27,627 nt of DNA from an uncultured Muribaculaceae bacterium (lineage in GTDB: Bacteria; Bacteroidota; Bacteroidia; Bacteroidales; Muribaculaceae). Positions 1 to 8,437 of the stretch are shown here, piece by piece. Within the stretch, counting starts at the first letter, position 1; each line of letters begins with the position of its first letter. The stretch is from positions 1 to 27,627 of the forward strand of contig CAJUMI010000031.1 of NCBI GenBank assembly GCA_910587545.1, in the 5' to 3' direction. The notes under the pieces were generated by a model. The model searched no databases. It was not told the origin of the DNA and was given only the letters and a program-made list of their open reading frames with translations. The position numbers and the translations under genes are program-made.

Positions 1-64
1 CAAAGGTAATGTTTTTATCCGTGATTGTCAGATTAAGTCTTGACTACTTCAACTTATATGGGTG

Positions 65-103
65 ACAGTGCGTTGTTGTTAAGAAAGCAACGCACTGTTT
101 TTA
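65..103 (+). terminator. Rho-independent terminator of an upstream transcript
   Basis: A perfect 11-bp inverted repeat (65-75 pairing with 88-98, 12-nt loop) is followed directly by a run of T (98-102). This is the form of an intrinsic terminator for a plus-strand gene lying before the window. It sits only 15 nt before the hydrolase ATG at 118, so it also rules out a start for that gene before the hairpin, unless the hairpin is used as an attenuator. Confidence 0.75.
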
Positions 104-117
104 TTCAATTCACAGTA

Positions 118-1125
118 ATGAAGAAACTGCTTGTCATCATCTCTCTGGCCATAGCGGCTGCTGTCGGTCTACCGGCCGCTTCATGGCAGCCAGACATCCT
201 CGGCAGCGGCTATGAAATGCGTTATGTCGACCAGAGCCGCGACTACAGCGGTGATGTGAGGTCGACCATAATCAGAAAGGAATCTGACTGCGGAGGCCAT
301 AAGGGAGTGCTGTATATCCACGGTTACAACGACTATTTCTTTCAAAAAGATATGGCCGACCGTTTTGCGGACTCCTGCATAAATTTCTATGCGGTCGACC
401 TGCGCAAATACGGACGGTCGATCACAGAAGGGCAGCATCTGTTTCAAGTCCGTGATCTAAAAGAGTACTTTGCTGATATAGATTCGGCTCTTGCCCAAAT
501 GCATGCCGACGGCATAGATACGATAGCACTCATGGGTCACTCTACCGGCGGCCTCATCAGCGCTTATTACCTCAGCGAAAATCCAGATAGCCCCGTGAAA
601 GCACTCCTGCTTAACTCACCTTTTCTTGACTGGAATTTCAACGGCTTCATGCGCAAGGTCGCCATACCTGCATTTGGGGCGCTCGGCAGACTGTTTCCCG
701 ACCTCGCCATCTCGCAGGGCGACGGAACGGGCTATCAGGAATCACTCCTGAAAAAGCATCATGGCGAATGGAACTACAATCAGGACTGGAAACTGTTTCA
801 TCCGCAGAAAGTTGACGCATCATGGACCCGGGCTATCAGCTCCGCACAGAACAAGATCAAAAAAGGAGCCGGCATCAGAGTGCCAATCCTGCTGATGCAC
901 TCTGACAAAAGTGTCGACGGAGACCACTGGACACCAGAATTCCAGCACGCCGACGCCGTGCTCAACGTAAAAGACATATCACGCATAGGCCGCAAACTCG
1001 GCCAAGACGTGACCGAAGACACGATCCGGGGCGGGCTGCACGACCTTGTGCTCTCATCGCCGCCGGTGAGAGAGCAAGTCTACAATTATATCTTCAGCTG
1101 GCTCCGCCAAAAACACATTTTCTGA
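118..1125 (+). CDS. Secreted alpha/beta hydrolase, lysophospholipase-like
   Basis: A 335-aa serine hydrolase of the alpha/beta-hydrolase fold (Hydrolase_4 / lysophospholipase-like). Residues 1-21 form a typical signal peptide (MKK, then a hydrophobic stretch ending in an Ala-rich site), so it likely acts in the periplasm or outside the cell. Seen: an oxyanion-hole HGY at 68-70, the nucleophile elbow GHSTG at 140-144 (Ser142), an acidic candidate at Asp263 or Asp267 after a LLMHSD strand, and His308 in GGLHD. An in-frame ATG exists at 40, but it lies before a terminator hairpin and would bury the signal peptide, so 118 is preferred. Its place before menD recalls MenH, which shares the fold, but MenH is cytoplasmic and shorter and this protein has a signal peptide. 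Substrate unknown; fold confident. Confidence 0.85.
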   Translation: MKKLLVIISLAIAAAVGLPAASWQPDILGSGYEMRYVDQSRDYSGDVRSTIIRKESDCGGHKGVLYIHGYNDYFFQKDMADRFADSCINFYAVDLRKYGRSITEGQHLFQVRDLKEYFADIDSALAQMHADGIDTIALMGHSTGGLISAYYLSENPDSPVKALLLNSPFLDWNFNGFMRKVAIPAFGALGRLFPDLAISQGDGTGYQESLLKKHHGEWNYNQDWKLFHPQKVDASWTRAISSAQNKIKKGAGIRVPILLMHSDKSVDGDHWTPEFQHADAVLNVKDISRIGRKLGQDVTEDTIRGGLHDLVLSSPPVREQVYNYIFSWLRQKHIF

Positions 1126-1158
1126 TATCGGTCTGCGACAGGTCTGAGAAAAAATGGG

Positions 1159-1166
1159 TAACTTTG
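1159..1166 (+). promoter_or_regulatory. Putative -7 element for the men genes
   Basis: TAACTTTG matches the Bacteroides -7 consensus TAnnTTTG and lies 26 nt before the menD ATG. No clear TTG is seen at the expected -33 distance, so the call rests on the -7 box and its position. Confidence 0.5.
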
Positions 1167-1192
1167 CGTCTGTCCAACACTGACAAAGACTG

Positions 1193-2890
1193 ATGATAAC
1201 AACCGATAAAGTATCATGCCTCGCAATAATCGAGCTTCTGGCTGCCCACGGTGTCAAAGACATCGTCCTTTCGCCGGGAAGCCGTAACACTCCGCTTATA
1301 ATAGCCGCACGCCGTTACGGACACGGTGTCCGCACCCACGTAGTGATAGATGAACGAACGGCTGCCTTTTTCGGCCTCGGCATTGCTCTGCAGACGCGAT
1401 GTCCGGTTGCTCTGATATGCACTTCGGGAACAGCCGTCCTCAACTACGGGCCTGCCATAGCAGAGGCATATTACCGTCATATGCCTCTCATTGCCATATC
1501 GGCTGACCGGCCCGCCGAATGGATCGACCAGGACGACAGCCAGACGATAAGACAGGCCGGGGTGCTGGGAAACATCGTCAAAGGATCATTTGACATCTGC
1601 GGAGACAACAGTGACAGCAAGGTGATGAGGAAGTTCGTGAGCCGGACTGTCAACGATGCGATCAACCTCGCTCTCCGCGGGCCGCAGGGACCGGTGCACA
1701 TCAACGTTAGGCTTGACGAACCTCTCGGATCTCTCGCCGACACAGATAAGTCTGGAGCCGTCAAAATAGAACTGCTGACCGACAACACTCCCCGCCTTGA
1801 CGAACACCAATATAAATCACTCGCGAAGGGACTTGCCGGGAAAAGGGTCATGGTGATAGCCGGCTTCGGCTACGGCAGCCATCGTCTTGATGCCGCAATC
1901 GACCGGTTTGCCATAAAAACAGGCGCTACAGTCTTTTACGAAGCGCAGTCAAACATACGTCCGAGGACGGGTATAGGCCATATAGACGCCTGCCTGTCGG
2001 TATGCACCGACTCCGACCTTGACCGTCTGAGACCTGATATAGTGATTTCGTTCGGCGGATCGATAGTGTCGCGCATGATCAAAAACTATCTGCGCCGCTA
2101 TGACGATCTCGACCACTGGCATATAGGCCGGAGTCTCAATACGATAGACTGCCTTATGGCTCTTACGAGACGCATCGAGTGCGACGAGCCGGCATTCTTC
2201 GAATCCATGGCAAAGTATGCAGAGGACGATACCGAACAGCACTCATATCTAAGGTCATGGCTCGAAGTGGCAGTCATGGCTCGCAACAAGCTCAAGCACG
2301 CATTCGCCACTTGTCCGTGGAGCGATTTCTACGCCACCGGACAGATATTGAAACTCGTTCCTCGCGACTGGCATCTGCAGCTGAGCAACGGCACAGCCGT
2401 TCGTTACGCACAGCTGTTCGACTACTCGGCATTCGAAAGCATAGAGTGTAACCGCGGTGTAAGCGGCATCGACGGATCGACATCGACCGCCATCGGATCG
2501 CACATCGATTTCGGCGGAGTGACACTGCTGCTGACCGGCGACATGAGCGCGCAGTATGACATCGGCGCCCTGGCTCTCGGAGAGATCACCCCACGCTTCA
2601 AAATGGCTGTGCTCAACAACAGCGGCGGCGGCATATTCCGCTTCATCAAGACGACCTCTCATCTCGACGAGCTCGAGGAGTGCTTTGCCGCCAAAGTCAA
2701 TCTTCCGCTCAGGCAGCTTGCCGAAGCATACGGTTTCGCATATTTCGAAGCCGACGGCAAGGAACGGTTGAACGAGGAGTTCAGCCATTTCGCAGGCGAG
2801 ACCCGTCGGCCGGCCATAATCAACATCATCACCCCGCCCGATGTCAGCGCAGATATCCTTAAAGAATTTTTTCAACAACCTAACAAGTAA
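1193..2890 (+). CDS. menD: MenD, SEPHCHC synthase
   Basis: 2-Succinyl-5-enolpyruvyl-6-hydroxy-3-cyclohexene-1-carboxylate synthase. This thiamine-diphosphate enzyme joins isochorismate and 2-oxoglutarate in the first committed step of classical menaquinone synthesis. The 565-aa length fits the family. Seen: the N-terminal SPGSRNTPL block (about 27-35), Glu54 in IDERTAAF at the place of the ThDP-activating glutamate, and the C-terminal ThDP/Mg motif starting GDMS at 449 and ending NNSGGGIF at 475-482. It heads a same-strand run menD-menB-menC-menE with gaps of 8 and 29 nt and then an overlap. A -7-like box lies 26 nt upstream. The usual preceding gene menF (isochorismate synthase) is not there; a hydrolase occupies the spot. 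Confidence 0.96.
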   Translation: MITTDKVSCLAIIELLAAHGVKDIVLSPGSRNTPLIIAARRYGHGVRTHVVIDERTAAFFGLGIALQTRCPVALICTSGTAVLNYGPAIAEAYYRHMPLIAISADRPAEWIDQDDSQTIRQAGVLGNIVKGSFDICGDNSDSKVMRKFVSRTVNDAINLALRGPQGPVHINVRLDEPLGSLADTDKSGAVKIELLTDNTPRLDEHQYKSLAKGLAGKRVMVIAGFGYGSHRLDAAIDRFAIKTGATVFYEAQSNIRPRTGIGHIDACLSVCTDSDLDRLRPDIVISFGGSIVSRMIKNYLRRYDDLDHWHIGRSLNTIDCLMALTRRIECDEPAFFESMAKYAEDDTEQHSYLRSWLEVAVMARNKLKHAFATCPWSDFYATGQILKLVPRDWHLQLSNGTAVRYAQLFDYSAFESIECNRGVSGIDGSTSTAIGSHIDFGGVTLLLTGDMSAQYDIGALALGEITPRFKMAVLNNSGGGIFRFIKTTSHLDELEECFAAKVNLPLRQLAEAYGFAYFEADGKERLNEEFSHFAGETRRPAIINIITPPDVSADILKEFFQQPNK

Positions 2891-2898
2891 ATACATCT

Positions 2899-3723
2899 AT
2901 GTGCAAACGCGAATGGCAAACAATCAAGCAGTACAGCGACATACTCTTTGAATTCTATAACGGCATCGCCAAGATCACGATCAACCGCCCGGAGGTCTAC
3001 AACGCGTTCCGACCGCAGACCAACGCCCAGATGCTCGATGCCATGGCTTACTGCCGCGCCACACCCGAGGTGAGAGTAGTCGTGCTGACGGGTATCGGCG
3101 ACAAAGCATTTTGTTCGGGCGGAGACCAGAACTACAAAAGCCGTGGCGGATACCGCGACGCAGACGGCACACCGCGCCTCAACGTGCTTGATCTCCACAA
3201 AGCCATACGCAGCATACCCAAACCCGTCATAGCCATGGTCAATGGCTATGCCATCGGCGGCGGCAATGTGCTTAATGTCGTCTGCGACCTGTCGATAGCC
3301 TCGGAGAATGCACGTTTCGGACAGACCGGCCCGAAAGTAGGAAGTTTTGACGCCGGTTTCGGTTCGTCGTATCTCGCGCGTTGCGTCGGCCAGAAAAAGG
3401 CGCGTGAGATCTGGTATCTCTGCCGTCAGTATACTGCGGCCGAAGCGCTCGAAATGGGCATGATCAACAAAGTGGTGCCTTTTGACAGACTCGAGGATGA
3501 GGTCGTAGAGTGGTGTGAGACGATAATCAAACGCAGTCCGTTTGCGATCCGCATGATAAAACGCGCGCTCAACGCAGAACTTGACGGCCAGAGCGGCCTA
3601 ATGGAATTTGCCGGCGACGCCACGCTGATGTATTATCTGATGGATGAAGCCCAGGAAGGCAAAAACGCATTCCTCGAGAAAAGGGATCCCGACTTCGATC
3701 AATTTCCCCAGTTCCCGGGCTAA
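2899..3723 (+). CDS. menB: MenB, 1,4-dihydroxy-2-naphthoyl-CoA synthase
   Basis: Crotonase-fold enzyme that closes the second ring of the naphthoquinone by converting o-succinylbenzoyl-CoA to 1,4-dihydroxy-2-naphthoyl-CoA. The 274 aa fit the family. Seen: FCSGGDQ at 71-77, the oxyanion-hole GYAIGGG at 116-122, and GPKVGSFDAGFGSSYLAR around 144-161 followed by REIWYLCRQY. The last two blocks separate MenB from general enoyl-CoA hydratases, and Asp151 lies at the active-site position. The start follows the menD stop by 8 nt, which implies co-transcription. Cytoplasmic. Confidence 0.96.
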   Translation: MCKREWQTIKQYSDILFEFYNGIAKITINRPEVYNAFRPQTNAQMLDAMAYCRATPEVRVVVLTGIGDKAFCSGGDQNYKSRGGYRDADGTPRLNVLDLHKAIRSIPKPVIAMVNGYAIGGGNVLNVVCDLSIASENARFGQTGPKVGSFDAGFGSSYLARCVGQKKAREIWYLCRQYTAAEALEMGMINKVVPFDRLEDEVVEWCETIIKRSPFAIRMIKRALNAELDGQSGLMEFAGDATLMYYLMDEAQEGKNAFLEKRDPDFDQFPQFPG

Positions 3724-3752
3724 GCGGATTTATAACCGTTTTTCACTAAGCG

Positions 3753-4793
3753 ATGATCAGGGCTGAGTGGTGCCGTTACAGGCTCAAGTTCCGTTTTCTC
3801 GCAAAAACTTCGCGCGAGGAAATGAGGGAAAAGATCACATATTTTGTCAGAATCCATGACACTGACCGCTCTGAGGTCTGTGGCATAGGCGAATGCGCGC
3901 TGTTCAGAGGGCTCAGCGCCGACGACACCGCCGATTATGAAAAGCGTCTGAGCGAAGTGTGTCAGAATCCGTGCGGCGAACTTCCGGCGATGAGCTCGAT
4001 ACGGTTCGGCTTCGAGACCGCAATGGCCGATCTGCGCAACGGTGGCATCAGGAAGGTATGCGACAGCCCCTGGCTGTCTGAAGGCCGCCCTATTGCGATC
4101 AACGGACTTATCTGGATGGGCGACAGTCAGACAATGGTCGAGCGCGTTAAAGAAAAGATAGAACGCGGTTTCAAGATACTGAAACTGAAGATCGGAGGAA
4201 TCGATTTTGACGATGAACTGTCGATCATCCGGTCGATAAGAGATTCGTTCGACAAAAACGACCTTGAGATCCGACTTGACGCAAACGGCAGTTTTACAGC
4301 TTCTAACGCACTGCGGTGTCTCGACCGCCTAAGCGGATACGACATCCACTCGATAGAGCAACCTGTCGCGGCCGGACAGCCGGAGCTGATGAAGCATATC
4401 TGTGAGGTCAGTCCGATAGATATCGCCCTCGACGAGGAACTGATAGGCTTCAGGACAGACGGAGAGACGGACGAGTTGCTTGACTGCATACGGCCTGCAT
4501 ATATAATTATCAAGCCGGCATTGTGCGGCGGTTTCGAACGAGCCGACCGATGGATCGAAACTGCCCGACGGTACAATATCGGCTGGTGGGCGACTTCCGC
4601 ACTCGAGTCCAACATAGGGCTTAATGCTATCGCACAATGGGTCTCGGCAAAAGACAATCAGCTTGTGCAGGGACTCGGGACCGGCGAATTATATGAAAAC
4701 AACATCGAATCACCGCTGGCAATGGATGGCGCCAACCTCATCTACAGGCCCGAACGCCGGTGGACAATCCCCGATCTGTCATGGCGTGTATAG
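3753..4793 (+). CDS. menC: MenC, o-succinylbenzoate synthase
   Basis: Enolase-superfamily dehydratase that turns SHCHC into o-succinylbenzoate. It has 346 aa. Seen in order: KLKIGG with Lys144 and Lys146, the first metal ligand in LDANGSF (Asp176), SIEQPV (Glu202), ALDEE (Asp227) and the second catalytic lysine in IIKPALCGGF (Lys254). These are the five expected positions of the muconate-lactonizing/OSBS subgroup. Dipeptide epimerases share this layout; the OSBS call comes from the position between menB and menE. The 29-nt gap to menB holds no obvious terminator. Confidence 0.93.
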   Translation: MIRAEWCRYRLKFRFLAKTSREEMREKITYFVRIHDTDRSEVCGIGECALFRGLSADDTADYEKRLSEVCQNPCGELPAMSSIRFGFETAMADLRNGGIRKVCDSPWLSEGRPIAINGLIWMGDSQTMVERVKEKIERGFKILKLKIGGIDFDDELSIIRSIRDSFDKNDLEIRLDANGSFTASNALRCLDRLSGYDIHSIEQPVAAGQPELMKHICEVSPIDIALDEELIGFRTDGETDELLDCIRPAYIIIKPALCGGFERADRWIETARRYNIGWWATSALESNIGLNAIAQWVSAKDNQLVQGLGTGELYENNIESPLAMDGANLIYRPERRWTIPDLSWRV

Positions 4794-5719
4794 CCGACTT
4801 CATACGTGAATGGGAGTCGGACTGCGATTATATAGTCGCCCACACATCGGGGTCAACCGGTGATCCCAAGGCCATCAGGCTCCCCAAATCAGACATGCGT
4901 GTCTCGGCCCGCGCCACCAACCGACGGTTCGGGATAGACAGCAGCTCTGTGATCGCAGCCCCTCTGTCGACTGACTATATAGCGGGGAAAATGATGTGTG
5001 TGCGGGCGATCGAGGCCGGTTGCCGGCTAATCGACATGCCGGTGTCAAACACAGTCACCGTCGATCGCAAAATCGATCTGCTCGCCATCGTGCCCTCGCA
5101 GCTTGAAAGTCTGCTACTACAGGTCGACGCTCCCGCCTTGATAGGGAATCTCATCATCGGCGGAGCGGCACTCGGAAAAAATCAGATAAAAAATATTGTC
5201 GATCGCGGGTTTAACGCCTTCGCGACCTACGGCATGACCGAGACCTGCAGCCATGTGGCGCTAAAGAGGATATCGCGGCATGACGGATGTTTTGAGGCCA
5301 TGCCGGGTATAAGTTTCGAAACTGACCGACGTGGCTGTCTGATGATCAATGCTCCTGATTACAGTTTCAGAAAGCTGACCACCAACGACATCGTCGAACT
5401 GATCAGCACGACATCATTTGTATGGATAGGCCGTTATGACAATGTGATAAATTCGGGCGGCATAAAGATAATGCCTGAACAACTTGAGGCTGAAATCGCC
5501 GCTCTCATAGACCGGCCGTTCTATATCACGGCTGTCTGCGATGAAAAATGGGGCGAGGTGCCGGCTGTCGTCTTTGAAGGCGACAGCTGTGAAGAGCAAA
5601 ACCTGATCGATTTGCTTGCTGAGAAGATTGATCACAGGAGATGTCCGAAGACTGCAAAGGCCGTAGATGCGCTGCCGCGCACGTCAAACGGCAAGATAAT
5701 CCGAAAAAAGATCTGCTAA
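4781..5719 (+). CDS. menE: MenE, short o-succinylbenzoate-CoA ligase
   Basis: Adenylate-forming ligase that activates o-succinylbenzoate with ATP and CoA, feeding MenB. Seen: the P-loop HTSGSTGDPK at 21-30, YGMTETC at 150-156, and the C-terminal catalytic lysine in SNGKIIRKK (Lys306). At 312 aa it is far shorter than classical MenE (about 450-490 aa): the P-loop sits almost at the N-terminus, so most of the usual N-terminal subdomain is missing. Short MenE proteins are, to my knowledge, typical of Bacteroidales, so I read it as functional. The chosen ATG at 4781 overlaps the menC stop by 13 nt; a GTG at 4760 in the same frame is a possible earlier start. Translational coupling to menC is likely. 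Confidence 0.88.
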   Translation: MACIADFIREWESDCDYIVAHTSGSTGDPKAIRLPKSDMRVSARATNRRFGIDSSSVIAAPLSTDYIAGKMMCVRAIEAGCRLIDMPVSNTVTVDRKIDLLAIVPSQLESLLLQVDAPALIGNLIIGGAALGKNQIKNIVDRGFNAFATYGMTETCSHVALKRISRHDGCFEAMPGISFETDRRGCLMINAPDYSFRKLTTNDIVELISTTSFVWIGRYDNVINSGGIKIMPEQLEAEIAALIDRPFYITAVCDEKWGEVPAVVFEGDSCEEQNLIDLLAEKIDHRRCPKTAKAVDALPRTSNGKIIRKKIC

Positions 5720-5735
5720 CAGCAGGTCCGATAAA

Positions 5736-6437
5736 TCAGTAACCGAGCTTGCTGATCTTACGCAACATCGATTCGTTGATGATCTTTATGCGGCGACCGT
5801 CAACAACAATGAGCTTATCGTTGACAAAAGTCGAGAGTGTACGGATCGCGTTGGATGTCGTCATATTCGACAGACTCGCGAGATCCTCACGACCAAGATA
5901 GATCTTCAGTGTGGAGTTGTCATCCTCGTAACCATAATGATCACGCATAACTATCAGCGCCTCGGCAAGACGGCCGCGTATATGCTTCTGAGTAAGGTTA
6001 ACTATGCGTGTGTCGGAGCCGCCGAGGTTGCGGGACAACTCCTGTATAAAGAACATGGCTACATTATTGTTTGTCTTGATCAGATGATCGACAATTGTCA
6101 GAGGCAACGAGCCTACAACAGACGGCTCGATGGCCATAGCGCTCGACACATAACGCTCTTCGGCAAAGTGGGCTCGATAGCCGAAATACTGCACCGGCCG
6201 CATAAGCCGCAGTATCTGGACTCTGCCTCCGACGCCTTCTTTGATTTTTTTAACCTTGCCCTTAAAAAGGCACCAAAGACATTCCGGATCCTCACCTTCA
6301 AGATAGATATACTGATTTTTCTTAAAATTATGAATTTCAAGACTATCAGCCACGAACCGTTTCTGATCGCTGTCAAGAACAGACCATATTGCGGACATAT
6401 CTTCGTTAATTACTTTTTCAAGAGCTGATTTAATCAT
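5736..6437 (-). CDS. Crp/Fnr-family transcription regulator
   Basis: A 233-aa regulator with an N-terminal cyclic-nucleotide-binding-like beta-roll (about 25-140) and a C-terminal winged helix (about 155-225; the recognition part is around YLGREDLASLSNMTTSNAIRTL). The N-terminal domain lacks the run of cysteines that would ligate an Fe-S cluster as in Fnr, and a classical cAMP-binding cassette is not obvious, so the ligand is unknown. The gene converges on menE with a 16-nt gap and is transcribed from its own promoter (6467-6496). Target genes cannot be told from the sequence. A downstream in-frame ATG (codon 14) is an alternative start. Confidence 0.9.
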   Translation of the reverse strand: MIKSALEKVINEDMSAIWSVLDSDQKRFVADSLEIHNFKKNQYIYLEGEDPECLWCLFKGKVKKIKEGVGGRVQILRLMRPVQYFGYRAHFAEERYVSSAMAIEPSVVGSLPLTIVDHLIKTNNNVAMFFIQELSRNLGGSDTRIVNLTQKHIRGRLAEALIVMRDHYGYEDDNSTLKIYLGREDLASLSNMTTSNAIRTLSTFVNDKLIVVDGRRIKIINESMLRKISKLGY

Positions 6438-6466
6438 GGAATAAACCGTGTAAACTTATTGTTTCG

Positions 6467-6496
6467 CAAAGTTACAAAATAATGTCTGATCCCCAA
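6467..6496 (-). promoter_or_regulatory. Promoter of the Crp/Fnr regulator gene
   Basis: Read on the minus strand, TTG (6496-6494) is followed after exactly 19 nt by TAACTTTG (6474-6467). This matches the Bacteroides -33/-7 consensus in both boxes and in spacing. The predicted start is near 6460, giving a leader of about 23 nt before the ATG at 6437. Confidence 0.68.
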
Positions 6497-6621
6497 TCAT
6501 TTTTCCACACTTTTATTTCCAAAAGACATATTTTGCAAGCGTTTCGGACAAGTTTCAGCGTAAAAAGGGAGACCAATCAGACTTTTCGTAAATGTCGTGG
6601 CGGTCAGAAAACATTATTATT

Positions 6622-7392
6622 TCAGCAAATATCAAACATGGCCTCGGCGTTGGCTGTTGTCACGTCGGCCACAGTATCGACTTCCATGTCAAGCAACGAT
6701 GCTATATGTCCGGCTATGAGCGGTATGCGGGCACTCTCATTGCGTTTGCCGCGATATGGCACGGGCGATAGATATGGAGAATCCGTCTCAAGCAGGATGC
6801 GATCGATTCCTATTGCCGGCAGGACCTCGCGAAGCCCTGAATTCTTGAAAGTCACAACGCCGTTTATGCCGAAATAAAAGTCGCCGGTCTTACGTATGGC
6901 CTCGACATCACGTTCGGTGCCGCCGAAGCTATGGAAAACAGCCCTGACATCCCTTATGCCACGAAGCACCTCAAGCGTCTGATCCAGCCCTTCACGGCAA
7001 TGGATTATGACAGGCAGCCCTAGACGGACGGCATCATTGACCTGTTTTTCGAAAACCTGCATCTGCGCGTCGACAAATGTCTTGTCCCAATACAGATCCA
7101 CGCCGATCTCCCCTACTGCCACGTACTTACGGCCATCTCCGAGAATATCACCGATCTCCGACAAAACATCGCGCCAGTCTTCTTTCACTTCGGTCGGATG
7201 CAAGCCCATCGCCATATAGACATTGCCGGGGTATCGCGATGCGAGACCGGACAGTGGCCCGACGGAAGAAAGATCGACGTTGGGAAAAATCATACGGTCG
7301 ACACCGGCCTCTATGGCTCTGGTAACTGCATCGGGATTTTCCCCGTCAAATTCCGGCAGGTATAAATGAGTATGTGTGTCTACAAATCTCAT
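6622..7392 (-). CDS. TatD-family metal-dependent DNase/hydrolase
   Basis: A 256-aa TIM-barrel metal hydrolase of the TatD family (YcfH/YjjV/TatD), a 3'-exonuclease-type or DNA-quality-control enzyme in the cytoplasm. Seen: the N-terminal metal ligands in VDTHTHL (His7, His9), GEIGVDLYWD with the bridging Glu, VIIHCREG (His), VFHSFGG (His) and ETDSPYLSP (Asp). I chose the ATG at 7392 because the family begins MxxxDTHTHL; the longer frame back to 7506 would overlap the upstream synthase gene by about 100 nt. It follows the polyprenyl synthase stop by 10 nt, so the two form a unit. Confidence 0.92.
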   Translation of the reverse strand: MRFVDTHTHLYLPEFDGENPDAVTRAIEAGVDRMIFPNVDLSSVGPLSGLASRYPGNVYMAMGLHPTEVKEDWRDVLSEIGDILGDGRKYVAVGEIGVDLYWDKTFVDAQMQVFEKQVNDAVRLGLPVIIHCREGLDQTLEVLRGIRDVRAVFHSFGGTERDVEAIRKTGDFYFGINGVVTFKNSGLREVLPAIGIDRILLETDSPYLSPVPYRGKRNESARIPLIAGHIASLLDMEVDTVADVTTANAEAMFDIC

Positions 7393-7402
7393 TGAACGAA
7401 CC

Positions 7403-8362
7403 TCAATAACTGCGGTCAACCGAGCGGCGGGCAAGAGATGTGAAATAGTCACGGGCATCACCGCCGAGAGTGACATCGTCGAGCGAACTGATGGCCTTGT
7501 CTGCATATTCAGCGATCAGACTCCGACAACGTCCGTCGAGACCGAGCCTGTCGTACACGGCGCGAACCTGATTTACACGTTCTTCGGGATCAAGATCTTC
7601 GGCAAGGATATCAAGGAGTTCGGTGCGGCACTCTGCCATCGCGTTGATAAGCAGCCATGTCTTCTTGGCATTGATTATGTCTCCACCGATCTGCTTGCCG
7701 AAAATCAGAGGGTCGCCGTAGGTGTCCAGCCAGTCGTCGCGAAGCTGAAAAGCGAGACCGAGATTGACTCCATAATCATAGAATGCGTCAGCGACATCTC
7801 TGTCGGCCTCGGCGACAATGGCTCCCATACGGCATGCACATCCGAGAAGCACCGATGTCTTGAGCCTGATCATCTCCATATATTGGGCTACTGTGACATC
7901 ATTGCGTTTCTCAAAGTCTATGTCGTATTGCTGGCCCTCGTAGACCTCCATCGCCGTGCGGTTAAACAACGCCATGACTTCAGGCATCACAGCCGCCGGT
8001 GTGCCTGCGATATATGATGTGGCCATAGTCAGCATCGCGTCCCCCGAAAGGATGGCCGTATTGTCATTCCATCTGATATGGACGGTCGGACGGCCGCGGC
8101 GCATGTCGGCCGCGTCCATCACATCATCGTGGAGAAGCGTGAAGTTATGGAAAATCTCAACGCCCAAAGCAGCGTTTATAGCGGTTTCGACATCTCCGCC
8201 CAAAGCCGAGCATACGGCAAGGGTCAATTGCGGGCGCAGGCGTTTTCCGCCGCTTTCAAGCGTATATGCGATTGGTTCATAAAGGCCTGCAGGCTGAGAC
8301 GGATAAGAGATCGAAGCCACGGCCTCAGCGACTCGATCAGAGATTTTGTCAGGACTTAACAT
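7403..8362 (-). CDS. Polyprenyl diphosphate synthase (GGPP/FPP type)
   Basis: A 319-aa all-alpha trans-prenyltransferase that condenses isopentenyl diphosphate onto allylic diphosphates. Seen: GGKRLRP at 38-44, the first Asp-rich motif DDVMD (Asp79, Asp80, Asp83), GQQYD (143-147) and the second motif DDWLD (Asp209, Asp210, Asp213). Phe74 lies five residues before the first motif, and there is no two-residue insertion inside it. That pattern is closer to geranylgeranyl- than to bacterial farnesyl-diphosphate synthases, but product length cannot be fixed this way. The product may feed menaquinone or undecaprenyl pathways. First gene of a two-gene minus-strand unit with tatD. Confidence 0.92.
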   Translation of the reverse strand: MLSPDKISDRVAEAVASISYPSQPAGLYEPIAYTLESGGKRLRPQLTLAVCSALGGDVETAINAALGVEIFHNFTLLHDDVMDAADMRRGRPTVHIRWNDNTAILSGDAMLTMATSYIAGTPAAVMPEVMALFNRTAMEVYEGQQYDIDFEKRNDVTVAQYMEMIRLKTSVLLGCACRMGAIVAEADRDVADAFYDYGVNLGLAFQLRDDWLDTYGDPLIFGKQIGGDIINAKKTWLLINAMAECRTELLDILAEDLDPEERVNQVRAVYDRLGLDGRCRSLIAEYADKAISSLDDVTLGGDARDYFTSLARRSVDRSY

Positions 8363-8387
8363 GATGCTGAAAAATTTGTTGGTGAGA

Positions 8388-8395
8388 CAAAGTTA
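8388..8395 (-). promoter_or_regulatory. Putative -7 element for the polyprenyl synthase-tatD unit
   Basis: TAACTTTG on the minus strand lies 25 nt before the ATG at 8362 and matches TAnnTTTG. A TTG at the right -33 distance is not present. It is divergent from the plus-strand element at 8438-8445, about 43 nt away. Confidence 0.48.
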
Positions 8396-8437
8396 CGATA
8401 AATTGCGCTAAAAACGGAATAATTGGATAAATATGAC

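Noticed and set aside
1..8. Minus-strand TACCTTTG, a -7-like box at the window edge
   Set aside because: It matches TAnnTTTG, but no TTG is seen at the -33 distance and its gene would lie outside the window, so it cannot be supported.
118..1125. Secreted hydrolase as the missing MenH
   Set aside because: The fold and position fit, but it has a signal peptide and about 80 extra residues, while MenH works in the cytoplasm.
2255..2896. 213-codon minus-strand frame inside menD
   Set aside because: Antisense to the ThDP-binding region of MenD, with no independent support.
7376..8017. 213-codon plus-strand frame opposite the polyprenyl synthase gene
   Set aside because: Shadow of a gene with both Asp-rich motifs; no family resemblance.
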